23,241 nt of DNA. It comes from an uncultured Collinsella sp. Lineage in GTDB: Bacteria > Actinomycetota > Coriobacteriia > Coriobacteriales > Coriobacteriaceae. The notes beneath the pieces are model-generated. The model was not told where the DNA came from. It did not search any database and saw nothing but the letters and a program-made list of their open reading frames with translations. Position 1 is the first letter of the stretch, and each line of letters opens with the position of its first letter. The stretch lies in the NCBI GenBank assembly GCA_958346935.1, contig CATVTM010000029.1, forward strand, positions 1 to 23,241, given 5' to 3'. A program made the translations under genes and the position numbers. Positions 7,088 through 15,570 of the stretch are shown piece by piece.

Positions 7088-8452
7088 CTACTCACTAGCA
7101 CCGAGCGCGTCCACGGCAGCAACAAAAGCCGCAACCTGCTTGTCGTCCATCTGCGTGGCCAGGCGCCCCACGGGTTCATCGTAGGCGAACTGTACCTTAT
7201 CGATAAAGCAATCCCAAGCACGCTCGTCCACACGCACAGCGGCCTCGCAATACTGGCTGAGCTTTTTGAGTCCATACCAAAACGCATTCACATGGCGCAC
7301 GGGATCCTCATCCAGCACACCATCGTAGCGACGCCCGTTAAACTCACGCATGCGTGCCACGGCAACCTCGAGCGAGTCGCCGCCCTCGGCCGAGACCTCA
7401 TCCACAAGCTCGGGAATCGCGACCTCACGCCGAACATCGTGCCTGGTAGCACCGTCGTACTCGCCCACCAACACGTCTTCGTCAAACCGAGAATCGTAGT
7501 CGAAATAACTACTGCCCTGGCAAATCCCATGCGGCGAGCCAGAGCCAAACGCACAGAACAACCCGCCGTCGGCAACAACACGACGGTAGGTCTCAAACGA
7601 CTTCTTAACATGAGCGAGCAACTCGGAAAGCTCCCTGGCATCGCACGCCGTCTCGCACGCAACGCAAGCAGACTCCGGCAACGATACCGGCTCCACCGTG
7701 CTCCCCGCAACGCGGGCGGCACGCTCGGCCCGATATGCCTGCGCCGCCAAGCGCGCTCGCTGCGCAGCGCCGCGCGCGTTCGTAAGTTCACGCTCCAGCG
7801 CCACGTCACCAGCAACATCGCCAGCGACATCGCTCGCAGACCCGCCGGCGCCCTGCGACCCCGTCGCACTCAGCTCGGACTCAAACGTCGCTGTGATCAT
7901 GCCCGCAAGGTCCGCCGCATCGGCGGCACAGCGCATCTGCTCCAACTGCGTACACAGCAGATCAGCATCCAAGGGTGCGGCATCCACAACGCGCGCGTCA
8001 TTCAGGCGCGCCACGCCCTGCAACACCAAAGCCCCCGCGACATCGTACACCGCACGAACCCTGGCCGCCGTATTGACCCGCAGCTTTACCTCGATAAACG
8101 AAAGCGTCTGTTCCAGGCGCGTCAGCAGCTCGGCCTTGTCCTCCATACGCAAAAAGGCAGCATAGCGCCGCTCCATCTGCAGCGGACCCGCAACGCCCGC
8201 CTGCTTGCGAGCGCGCGCAAGGGCCGCACCCTCAACACGGCGCACGCACGTATCAACAGCCCGCACGACAGAGTCGCGCGCAGCGTGCTCGGCTGCCTCG
8301 ACGCCCCTAAGCACGCCCAGCAGCTCGCGGGAGCGCGCCTTGCGCACCAACTCCCCGCGATCGTACTGCTCAAGCGCCGTCTGACGCTTGGCTACCGACT
8401 CAAAGCTAAACAGCTCGTCGAGCAACTCGCCAACGCAACGCTCGTCCGCCAT
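7088..8452 (-). CDS. Uncharacterised 454-residue protein downstream of brxL
   Basis: I do not recognise this protein. It is soluble and mostly helical. The N-terminal half is rich in Ala, Arg and Glu with long helices and probable coiled coil. A small repeat DVAGDVAGDVA (encoded near 7800-7840) forms a linker around residues 207-217. The second half is more globular (GLFCAFGSGSPHG, FDYDSRFDEDVLVGEY, NAFWYGLKKLSQYC) and contains several Cys residues. No signal peptide, transmembrane helix or catalytic motif is obvious. The start at 8452 has AAGGAGG 8 nt upstream. It follows brxL by 74 nt and precedes the 63-residue gene by 27 nt, so it may be a BREX accessory gene or just the next chromosomal gene. 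The opposite strand also has a long open frame, which I judge a shadow. Confidence 0.75.
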   Translation of the reverse strand: MADERCVGELLDELFSFESVAKRQTALEQYDRGELVRKARSRELLGVLRGVEAAEHAARDSVVRAVDTCVRRVEGAALARARKQAGVAGPLQMERRYAAFLRMEDKAELLTRLEQTLSFIEVKLRVNTAARVRAVYDVAGALVLQGVARLNDARVVDAAPLDADLLCTQLEQMRCAADAADLAGMITATFESELSATGSQGAGGSASDVAGDVAGDVALERELTNARGAAQRARLAAQAYRAERAARVAGSTVEPVSLPESACVACETACDARELSELLAHVKKSFETYRRVVADGGLFCAFGSGSPHGICQGSSYFDYDSRFDEDVLVGEYDGATRHDVRREVAIPELVDEVSAEGGDSLEVAVARMREFNGRRYDGVLDEDPVRHVNAFWYGLKKLSQYCEAAVRVDERAWDCFIDKVQFAYDEPVGRLATQMDDKQVAAFVAAVDALGASE

Positions 8453-8526
8453 GGCAAGGCCTCCTTACCCGAACACGCCAACACGCTCGCAGGCCCACGC
8501 GTACGCAAGCCCGCACGCCCGCACTC

Positions 8527-10860
8527 CTACAGATCCAGTGCCTTCTTCGCGGCGTCGACCGGGTCGCCATCCATATAGAACACCGGGCTCAACCCCGAAA
8601 TAATCTCGGACGAAACACTCTGTAGGCCCGCGATGGCGCTCAGCGGCAAAATCACGCGCTTAGCACCAGCGTTTTTGGCCACGCGCATAATGTCCTCGAG
8701 CCCACGGATCTCGTCCATAGATCCCGACATGCGAAGGATGCCCGGGACCGCCAACGCAGAGATCACCGGGCGGTTGCACGCCGCAGAGCACAGGCCCACA
8801 AACTCGGCGAGCGAAACTTCCTCGGACAGGCCTTTGCTCTGCAGGTCGTTATAGAACAGCAGGTAGTCCTTGGAGCCAATGTGCATGCCCGGCGCCACGC
8901 GGTTCGCCAGGTTCACAAAGTTGTCAAACGCGGCTTCCAGCGTATCGCGCACCGGCTTGTTAAAGGCAACGCCCTCGTGCTTAAACTTGCACTCGCCGGC
9001 TACGGCCTTGTTCTCCAGCTTGTACACGGCAACCTCGCCGCCCTGCGACCTGCCCACGCCAAACACATGACCGGACAGCAGCGGCCCGTCGGGAATCAGC
9101 GTATCCTCGGACTGCTCGGGCACGCGCACCACGTGCACGTCCTGCGGATTGTCGGCATCCATATAGCCCAGGTTGACGTCGATAAACTCGACGCCCGCCA
9201 TAATCTTGAGCTGCTCCTTTACGCGGCGACGGCCCTCGATGGCGTAGTCCAGCAGCCAGCGAACGTCGTCCTTGTCCATGGCCTCGTCGGGGAACAGCAG
9301 CTTGGCCAGGCCGCTAAAGGTCTTGCGCACGGCGATCTCGTCACGCTTGTTAAAGTCGCTGTTAAAGCGGAAGTAACGGTCGATATGATGCGTAAAGTCC
9401 TTGCGGCGCATCTCCTTGCAAAACTCCGACAGGCAGTCGGTAATCAGGCCGTAATGCCCGGTCAGCAGGCTCGAGCGCATCTTGGGAATCTCCCAACCCG
9501 GCAGGTAATAGTGGATACGGTCGAAGAAGGCCGAATCGTTGTTAAACTCCGGCGGGAACGGATCAAACAGGTGCGTGGTCTTAAGAACGTTTTGCACGGT
9601 GTCGTTGATGTTGCCCTCAAAGACCATGGAGGCATCGGCGTTAATCTGGTCGCGGCCGCGCGCGTAGCTGCCACTCGCCATATAGTCCTTCATGATCTGC
9701 ACGGCGTTGGTGTCCTTAAAGCGCATGCCGGCGACCTCGTCGAACGTAACGCAATCCCAATGGCCCACCAAGCCCACGCGATCGGCGCGCATGGAGTTCA
9801 TGCGGCCGAACAGGTTGGCCGTGGTGGTCTGCCCGCCCGAAAGCAAGATGGCGTAGGGCGAAACCTCTTTGTAGATGTGGCTCTTGCCGGTGCCGCGGGG
9901 ACCAAGCTCGCACAGGTTGTAGTTGCGCTCGATGAGCGGCACCATGCGCTCGATAAAGTGCAGGCGCTCCTTCTCCGAAAGCTCGCTGGGCTCATAGCCG
10001 GCAGAGCGCAGCAGCATGTTGAGCCACTCGTCGCGCGAGAAATACTGGCGCTCGTCGATCATGGCATCCAGGTCCAGGTTGGGCATCTGAATGGGCGTGA
10101 GTGAGGCCACGCTAAACGGAGAGTCCTCGGGCCCGCGCTTTTTGCGCTTGGCCTTGGAGCGGCGCGGCGCATCGTCGCCAAAGACCTCCATGCCAAACTC
10201 GTCTTCCTCTTCCATGGGATGACGATACTCGATGCTCATAATGCACCAAATGCCGCCCTGCAGAATCTTGGAGTAGTCGCGCACGTACTCGGCCGGCATC
10301 ACAAACGGCTCAATGGTCAGATTGGCAAACGACGCCACGTAGATGTCTTTGTATTCGTCGAGCTTGGCCGTCACCTTATCGATGATGGTAAAGCGACCCA
10401 GCTCGCGGATCTTGGACTTAATGCGCTCGGACTCGTCGGGGCGCACATAGTTATCGGTGAGAATCTTGCGGATGCGGTTCAGGCCCTCCGCTACGGCGTC
10501 CTCGTCGTCGGTTGAGCAGTACATGCCCAGCAGGTACTCCAGCACAAAGGTGGGCACGTTGGCGCCGCGCTTCATAAGGGCCGTCAGGTCCTTACGCACG
10601 ATCTTGCCAGCAAAGTGCTCGAGCAACTTGCCGTCCAGCCCGTCCATGTCGTAGCCGTCGTCCTCGGGAGCCTCGGCCACGGCCTGGGAATAGCCGTCGG
10701 TCGAGGGCTCGTCCCCGGCGGGTGCAGCGGCCTCAACGGGCGCCGCGGCAGCCACCGGCTCCCCCGCAGGCACAGTCTCCACCGCAGGCACAGCCTCCAC
10801 CGGCACATCCACATCAATCGAGGGAACTTCCCACAGATCGTCATCATGGCTATCAAACAT
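8527..10860 (-). CDS. brxL: BREX system AAA+ Lon-like protein BrxL
   Basis: This is a 777-residue type 1 BREX component. An AAA+ core with Walker A GPRGTGKS (320-327) and Walker B-like VTFDEV (371-376) is followed by a C-terminal Lon-like domain. In the literature BrxL forms DNA-binding ring assemblies and is needed for phage exclusion. The Lon serine region can be recognised, but I cannot place the dyad lysine with confidence, so protease activity should not be assumed. Residues 15-75 are an acidic, Ala/Pro/Glu/Val-rich extension, and 214-247 form a charged linker (EEEDEF, then RRSKAKRKKR). The ATG at 10860 is chosen because its AGGAG overlaps the pglZ stop region 8 nt upstream. A GTG 9 nt earlier sits too close to that AGGAG. 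Translation is probably coupled to pglZ. Confidence 0.93.
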   Translation of the reverse strand: MFDSHDDDLWEVPSIDVDVPVEAVPAVETVPAGEPVAAAAPVEAAAPAGDEPSTDGYSQAVAEAPEDDGYDMDGLDGKLLEHFAGKIVRKDLTALMKRGANVPTFVLEYLLGMYCSTDDEDAVAEGLNRIRKILTDNYVRPDESERIKSKIRELGRFTIIDKVTAKLDEYKDIYVASFANLTIEPFVMPAEYVRDYSKILQGGIWCIMSIEYRHPMEEEDEFGMEVFGDDAPRRSKAKRKKRGPEDSPFSVASLTPIQMPNLDLDAMIDERQYFSRDEWLNMLLRSAGYEPSELSEKERLHFIERMVPLIERNYNLCELGPRGTGKSHIYKEVSPYAILLSGGQTTTANLFGRMNSMRADRVGLVGHWDCVTFDEVAGMRFKDTNAVQIMKDYMASGSYARGRDQINADASMVFEGNINDTVQNVLKTTHLFDPFPPEFNNDSAFFDRIHYYLPGWEIPKMRSSLLTGHYGLITDCLSEFCKEMRRKDFTHHIDRYFRFNSDFNKRDEIAVRKTFSGLAKLLFPDEAMDKDDVRWLLDYAIEGRRRVKEQLKIMAGVEFIDVNLGYMDADNPQDVHVVRVPEQSEDTLIPDGPLLSGHVFGVGRSQGGEVAVYKLENKAVAGECKFKHEGVAFNKPVRDTLEAAFDNFVNLANRVAPGMHIGSKDYLLFYNDLQSKGLSEEVSLAEFVGLCSAACNRPVISALAVPGILRMSGSMDEIRGLEDIMRVAKNAGAKRVILPLSAIAGLQSVSSEIISGLSPVFYMDGDPVDAAKKALDL
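10764..10799. repeat. Two tandem 18-bp units inside brxL
   Basis: CCGCAGGCACAG(T/C)CTCCA occurs twice head to tail with one difference. It encodes the repeated V-E-(A/T)-V-P-A pattern of the BrxL N-terminal extension. The unit is a multiple of three, so gain or loss would keep the reading frame and only change the extension length. Confidence 0.7.
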
Positions 10861-10871
10861 AGGGCACACTC

Positions 10872-13580
10872 CTAAAAACCAAAGTCAGCAACAGGGGCAA
10901 ACGAAACAGCAATGGTGTACGTCTCGCGCCAAACGATCTTGCCCGTCTCGCGCTCGCGGCAGACCAGATAGTACGGACCCTTTGCCGAGAATCCATCCGC
11001 CGCGCGCAGCGCAAACTTGGCATGCACTACGCGCTCCTGCGAATTAACAGAAGTCTTGTTAGCATGCGCCTTGACCGTATCGCTCACCTCGTTGCCGCTT
11101 GCATCGGTAAACACCAGCTCGTATTCGCACGGCAAGACCTTGCCTTGGGCTGGTTCTTCCTGGATCAAGTTGAGCGAGAAGAGCGAGTTGGTCACCCGGC
11201 GCCCCTCACTTAGCACGCGCAACGTCGCCGCGCGCGTGTCGACAAAGTCCTTGGAACCCGAGCGCGCACGCCAAAATCCAATAACGGGCACGCAAAGCTC
11301 CTGCAGGCTCATGCCGCCGTGGACGTAGTTGTTAGTACCACCGGGACGCTTGAAGTGCGCGTTCTCGCGCGGGGCAAACCCCTCAAAGCCGGCACCCAAA
11401 CGTCCCATGTCAACATTAACAAACACCCCGCGTGCCTCGTCCGAAAGCTTGGCCACGGCCTCGTTGGGCACCACCAGATGACGCTTGCCGTGTATGACGG
11501 GAGCGTCAAGGAAGGGAAGATCTGGCTTGCCGAGCATCTGACACTCGCTGAGCTCCCGGCGCGTGTAGATAAAGCCGTGATCCGCCGTTATAACAACACG
11601 CGCGCCCGGGGCGTCGGTGCACACGCGGCGCGCCAACGCGGCAAGCTCCTCTACGGTGTCCGCACAGGCATCGAAGACGTCATCCTGCGTAGCGGCCTTC
11701 TCGCCCGTGGCATCAATCTTGTTGTGATAGAGGTAGACAAGTCTTGAGTCCTTGAGCATCGCCTTGCGCTCGGTTCTCGCCATGTTGAGGTATGCACTCG
11801 AGCGCAAAGCGCGGGCTGTAGGCTCAACGTGGGCAAGCACGGCCTCGCGCTGCGGAGTCGTCGCAGTGGGCATGTCGTCAGCCAACACAAACGCGCCATC
11901 CTCTGCAAGCTCAAGCACCTGGTGCGGCAGCAGCGCAGGCATGCCCACCTCGGTAATGGAGGGAAAGACCGCCTGCATGCTAGAGACCTTGACGTTACCG
12001 CCGCGTTCGCGCTCGAGCAGCGCCGCAACGTCGCGGGCAACCTCATAGCGCAGCGCATCGCTCGCGATAACGACCGCTGTTTTGGCAGAACCCACAAAGG
12101 CGGGTAGCACATGCCAGTAAAACTCATCCTGCCGTGCGGGACCATCGATGTAGCCGCAATCGGCCCACTCCCCTTGCGCAGCAGCCGCCCAGCAGGCATT
12201 GGCATCCGCCAAGAACCAGTTGCTGTAGAGATTCTCCGCCCAGTCCGCCACGGCGCGGGCAGGTTCCTCGAGCGCATCGCACTCGACGGAGCGTGCCCGC
12301 AGATACGCGGTGCACACATGGCGATAGGCAGCGTCCATGGCATACCATTCGGACGTATAGGCATCCCACACCTGCTGGGGCTGCGCCAGATGGAAGCCGC
12401 CCGCGTGCGCCTGCCTAAACGCGCACATATCGGCCACAGCGGCAAGCAGGTCAAAGTAGCTCTCGACACGACGGTACCAGCTTAGGTCGCAGCGACGCGC
12501 AGCAAAGGCACGCGCATCCTCAACACGGTCTGCACCTTGCGCAAACGAGCAGAACAGCTGCGAGAGCACAACCTCGTTGACGCACGGGAACACATCAAGC
12601 GAAGCCAGCGCATCGATCGGCAGGGTCTCGAACCGTGCAAAGAGCCCGCGGGCATCCTCAACTAAACGACAAATCTCAAATAGGTCCTCGCTCGATGCCC
12701 GGGCATCGGCGGCCTGGTCCCACGTACGCACCGCCTCAAGGCAATAGGGGCCGTAGGCGGGAGCCATATAGTTTTCGAGCCCCTTGAGCGCTCCCTCGGG
12801 AAGTGCGGTGGATGCCGCCGTAAGAAGCACATGGGATGAAAGCATAAGCAATGAGTCGCGCTCATACAGCGGTCCCTCAAACCCATAGCAGCGAAGCATA
12901 AAGGCAGAGAGCACATCGCGCACGCAGTACTTGTCCATCAACTCGGCCAGCGCCTCGGGACCCTCGTGCAGCAGCATGGTCATACAGCCACGCAGCACAA
13001 ACGCGGGGCGCGCGTCACCAAGCTCTTTACCGCCAAAAATCACCGTAAGGATGCCGAGTTCGATATCGGATGCGCCCGAGGCATGCGGAACACACGCGGC
13101 AAACTTAGCGCAGCGGGTCTTGGCATCAAAGAACGTCTTGTGCTCGCGCAGGCTCTCGCGCACGGCGTCGATATTCTCGATGCCCAGCTGATCGGCCAAA
13201 AGCGAAAGATAGTCAGCCTGGAACTGATCGGAATACAGCTCAACATCGGCAAGCCAATCGCCCTCAAGCCTGCCGCGCGGGCAACGGCGATACAGCAAGA
13301 TATCGCTCGCAAGGTCATCGAGGTTGATGAGCTTCTTGACGGCAAACATACGGCCCTCGCAGGCCTCAACAAAGCGCACCGGGCGCTCAAAGTCACCGTG
13401 AGCAGGCATTACGCCGGCATCGGCCCCCACGCCGTCGAAACCCTCGGCAGCCAATCGCTCAAACTCAGGAGCAAACTCGCCGTCCGCATCGTGCCAAACC
13501 ACAACACGGCGCGGCGCGCATGAGGACAACGGCTGCAAAAATCGCAGCTTGAGCTGTTCTTCTACATCGATCTTGGGCAT
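10872..13580 (-). CDS. pglZ: BREX type 1 phosphatase-superfamily protein PglZ
   Basis: This is a 902-residue protein. The C-terminal half has an alkaline-phosphatase-like core: IASDALRYE (505-513), YHNKID (618-623) and ITADHGFIYTR (664-674), with Asp and His positions that bind divalent metal in this superfamily. PglZ is essential for BREX modification and defence, and related proteins show metal-dependent nuclease activity (family knowledge). The start at 13580 has AAGGA 7 nt upstream. It follows the separate pglX C-terminal gene by 23 nt and is followed 11 nt later by brxL. The length matches the type 1 family, and I see no disruption. Confidence 0.95.
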   Translation of the reverse strand: MPKIDVEEQLKLRFLQPLSSCAPRRVVVWHDADGEFAPEFERLAAEGFDGVGADAGVMPAHGDFERPVRFVEACEGRMFAVKKLINLDDLASDILLYRRCPRGRLEGDWLADVELYSDQFQADYLSLLADQLGIENIDAVRESLREHKTFFDAKTRCAKFAACVPHASGASDIELGILTVIFGGKELGDARPAFVLRGCMTMLLHEGPEALAELMDKYCVRDVLSAFMLRCYGFEGPLYERDSLLMLSSHVLLTAASTALPEGALKGLENYMAPAYGPYCLEAVRTWDQAADARASSEDLFEICRLVEDARGLFARFETLPIDALASLDVFPCVNEVVLSQLFCSFAQGADRVEDARAFAARRCDLSWYRRVESYFDLLAAVADMCAFRQAHAGGFHLAQPQQVWDAYTSEWYAMDAAYRHVCTAYLRARSVECDALEEPARAVADWAENLYSNWFLADANACWAAAAQGEWADCGYIDGPARQDEFYWHVLPAFVGSAKTAVVIASDALRYEVARDVAALLERERGGNVKVSSMQAVFPSITEVGMPALLPHQVLELAEDGAFVLADDMPTATTPQREAVLAHVEPTARALRSSAYLNMARTERKAMLKDSRLVYLYHNKIDATGEKAATQDDVFDACADTVEELAALARRVCTDAPGARVVITADHGFIYTRRELSECQMLGKPDLPFLDAPVIHGKRHLVVPNEAVAKLSDEARGVFVNVDMGRLGAGFEGFAPRENAHFKRPGGTNNYVHGGMSLQELCVPVIGFWRARSGSKDFVDTRAATLRVLSEGRRVTNSLFSLNLIQEEPAQGKVLPCEYELVFTDASGNEVSDTVKAHANKTSVNSQERVVHAKFALRAADGFSAKGPYYLVCRERETGKIVWRETYTIAVSFAPVADFGF

Positions 13581-13603
13581 GAATATCCTTACCGTATCTG
13601 CAG

Positions 13604-14572
13604 TTACTTAATCTTCGCCAGCACATCCTGAAACTTGGCGTAGTTGACCTTGACGCCGTCATCCAGGTCGATCTTAATCATCTGGTCTGCCAAGTGGTGC
13701 AGTTTCTCCTCGTAGGCAATGGTCTCTTTGAGCTGGTCGTTGAGCTTTTTGATGCGCTTATCCAAGCGCACGCGCTCGCCGCGCTCGGCACTGACAAGGG
13801 CATCGTTGGCATACCCGATCTGGGCACGGTAGCGCTCCTGCTGCTCATGCACATAGTCGGTGCGGATGCGAGCCAACAGGTCAGGCTGGTAGCGATGCAT
13901 GTAAACAAGGCACTTGAAGCCGTTCTTCTTGCCGCTGTCGAACAGCCAGTAGATGGGGCGCTTCTTATAGGTCTGGCAGTGGTCCTTATAGAAGTCCTTC
14001 AAAAAGTAGGTGCGAATCACCTCGCGCGAGGCGCCCTTGCCGCCGAGCGCCTCGGCAATAAAGGCCAGGTTCTGTTCGAGTGTCTCCTCGCCGTACACGG
14101 TGCGCACAAAGTCGATAAAGTAACGCACGATGTCGTCGTCAAAGTACTCGTCGTCGGTGATGGGCAGCACGTTGTCGGCATCGGGCATAAAGGTCACATG
14201 GGCGGGATCGGGCATCTTGGCCAGATAGTCGTCGACCGTGGTGCCCTGATCGGCCAGGACCAGGCCATCCACATCCAGCGAATAGCGGCCAAACATGCAG
14301 CCCACGGCATAGCTTAGGAGCGAGGTGATCTCATCGCGCTTAGTGCGCACGTATTTGTTGCCCTTATAGCTCTCGGGGATCTCATCGGCGGTATCAAAGA
14401 TGCGCGCCACCGAAACGTACTTATCCTCGACCTCGATGGGCACCTCCCCCTCCATGTTGTAGATCTTGGCAAAGATTCGGTTGAGCTCTTCCTCGTTAGC
14501 GCGAAGCTGCTCAAAGCGAGCATTAACCTCGGCCTTGCGAGCCTCGTATTTTTCTTGAAGTAAAGTGGCCAT
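13604..14572 (-). CDS. pglX: Separately encoded C-terminal domain of BREX methyltransferase PglX
   Basis: These 322 residues match the conserved C-terminus of type 1 PglX: NEEELNRIF, SYAVGCMFGRYSLD, PITDDEYFDDDIV, FLKDFYKDHC, KRPIYWLFDSGKKNGF and IDLDDGVKVNYAKFQ, in family order. There is no methyltransferase motif here. In a normal PglX of about 1,200 residues this region follows the SFETSWDF segment in the same chain. Here that segment ends another gene about 1 kb upstream. The ATG at 14572 is preferred over one at 14590 because GAGAGGG precedes it, so the piece is set up for independent translation. The 838- and 322-residue parts sum to about 1,160 residues, so little or nothing is missing. 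The two proteins may assemble into a split PglX. Confidence 0.9.
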   Translation of the reverse strand: MATLLQEKYEARKAEVNARFEQLRANEEELNRIFAKIYNMEGEVPIEVEDKYVSVARIFDTADEIPESYKGNKYVRTKRDEITSLLSYAVGCMFGRYSLDVDGLVLADQGTTVDDYLAKMPDPAHVTFMPDADNVLPITDDEYFDDDIVRYFIDFVRTVYGEETLEQNLAFIAEALGGKGASREVIRTYFLKDFYKDHCQTYKKRPIYWLFDSGKKNGFKCLVYMHRYQPDLLARIRTDYVHEQQERYRAQIGYANDALVSAERGERVRLDKRIKKLNDQLKETIAYEEKLHHLADQMIKIDLDDGVKVNYAKFQDVLAKIK

Positions 14573-14586
14573 ATTTGACCGCCCTC

Positions 14587-14715
14587 TCATTTAAAACGCC
14601 GACTGATTTCATTTAAAAGGTCACATTCGAGAGACAGCGAGTCTCTTTGCGATAAAAACGTTGGAAGCTCATTCGACACACCGTTCTGTGCAATCAAAGA
14701 TGAAACATCTCTTAC
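14587..14715 (-). pseudogene. 42-codon open frame after the HEPN gene stop (possible coding remnant)
   Basis: Directly after the TGA of the HEPN-like gene the same frame stays open for 42 codons (VRDVSSLIAQNG to LLNEISRRFK) and ends 14 nt before the start of the PglX C-terminal gene. It has no ribosome site of its own. The end (LECDLLNEISRRFK) loosely resembles the helical linker that precedes NEEELNRIF in PglX proteins. It could be a remnant of the HEPN gene, of an older pglX, or chance. The stretch also holds a small hairpin, AGAGAC, AGCGA, GTCTCT (14630-14646). Confidence 0.3.
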
Positions 14716-15561
14716 TCACGGATTTGCGTCACCAGTAAGTTCCCATTTTCGATTAGAACGTGAATAAGCAATAAGCCCTTGGGCCTTCAGCTCGCCAAGT
14801 AATTTATCTAAATTACGCTTAGATAGCTCACAGTCCTTCCCGAGATCATCTTTATTTGAGTAGGACCCACTCGATATTTGAGACAAAACCAATTGACGTT
14901 TGTTTTCCCACTCCCGTTCTGAAGCCTCTTTCTTGCGGGCAATTTCTTCCGTCTCATATATGGCCTCGGACTTAACCACAGCAATCCAATCAACGAGAGT
15001 GCTGCATTTAAGAAATAAACGAGAACTCACCTCAAATGAATCCGCCCCAATGAGATCTTTTCCTGGTATACCGTTTTCAAAAGCAATGAAATCTACACCG
15101 TTCTTTTCGACCAATTGAAAGCGACAATGTGCTAACGAATTTCTAATAATCCGAAATAAATCAAGCACAAAATTGCTGTTGATGAGCGCCACGACGCGAT
15201 TTGAGGTACAAGTTGAAGTAAAATCGCCAGGCATACCAGCTTCAACGAACCTATTTTTCATCTCTTCTTTTCGTGTGGCCGTAAATAGCGTCGACCCATC
15301 GCAGAGATTGGCCACTTCCAATAATCTTCGGTGAAGATACCCGAATTTAGGAGGAACACTATCGGCCCATCCATAATCGAGAAGCGATAGCCCTCTGCTA
15401 CTCACGCCTTTACAAGGAGATTCAACCAGAAAAAACTGAACAATAGAACCCATGACGTCGTTATGGTCATTAACCTTAACAGTCTTTATCCAGCCTGGCT
15501 TAGGTTCGACATATTCAATTCTAGTCTTATCGACAGGCTTGCGCCTCTTCTTCTCAGCCAT
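14716..15561 (-). CDS. HEPN-motif protein with C-terminal winged helix, inserted inside pglX
   Basis: This is a 281-residue protein. Residues 140-145 read RNSLAH, which fits the HEPN ribonuclease signature R-(N/D/H)-x3-H within a predicted helix (LDLFRIIRNSLAHCRFQLV). Residues about 225-275 resemble a winged helix-turn-helix (SSGSYSNKDDLGKDCELSK, then LDKLLGELKAQGLIAYSR). HEPN RNases commonly act as toxins in abortive defence (family knowledge). The role here is inference. The start at 15561 is set by AGGTGAT, which overlaps the TAG of the upstream pglX part, so translation is coupled. Base composition is AT-rich: bases 15121-15180 have 20 of 60 G+C, against 35 of 60 at 17161-17220. That suggests recent acquisition. 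No separate antitoxin gene is visible beside it. Confidence 0.75.
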   Translation of the reverse strand: MAEKKRRKPVDKTRIEYVEPKPGWIKTVKVNDHNDVMGSIVQFFLVESPCKGVSSRGLSLLDYGWADSVPPKFGYLHRRLLEVANLCDGSTLFTATRKEEMKNRFVEAGMPGDFTSTCTSNRVVALINSNFVLDLFRIIRNSLAHCRFQLVEKNGVDFIAFENGIPGKDLIGADSFEVSSRLFLKCSTLVDWIAVVKSEAIYETEEIARKKEASEREWENKRQLVLSQISSGSYSNKDDLGKDCELSKRNLDKLLGELKAQGLIAYSRSNRKWELTGDANP

Positions 15562-15570
15562 GACGATCAC

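Noticed and set aside
7088..7098. CTACTCACTAG as a third copy of the inverted-repeat arm
   Set aside because: It lacks one base of the motif and is formed by the last codons and stop of the 454-residue gene, so it is probably chance.
6935..8578. A 547-codon open frame on the + strand opposite the 454-residue gene
   Set aside because: It has no good ribosome site, is very basic (His/Arg/Thr-rich), and runs across three minus-strand genes. The minus-strand genes have strong ribosome sites and acidic, protein-like composition.
8881..10104. A 407-codon open frame on the + strand opposite brxL
   Set aside because: It lies wholly opposite the recognisable AAA+ and Lon-like regions of BrxL and has a shadow-like composition.
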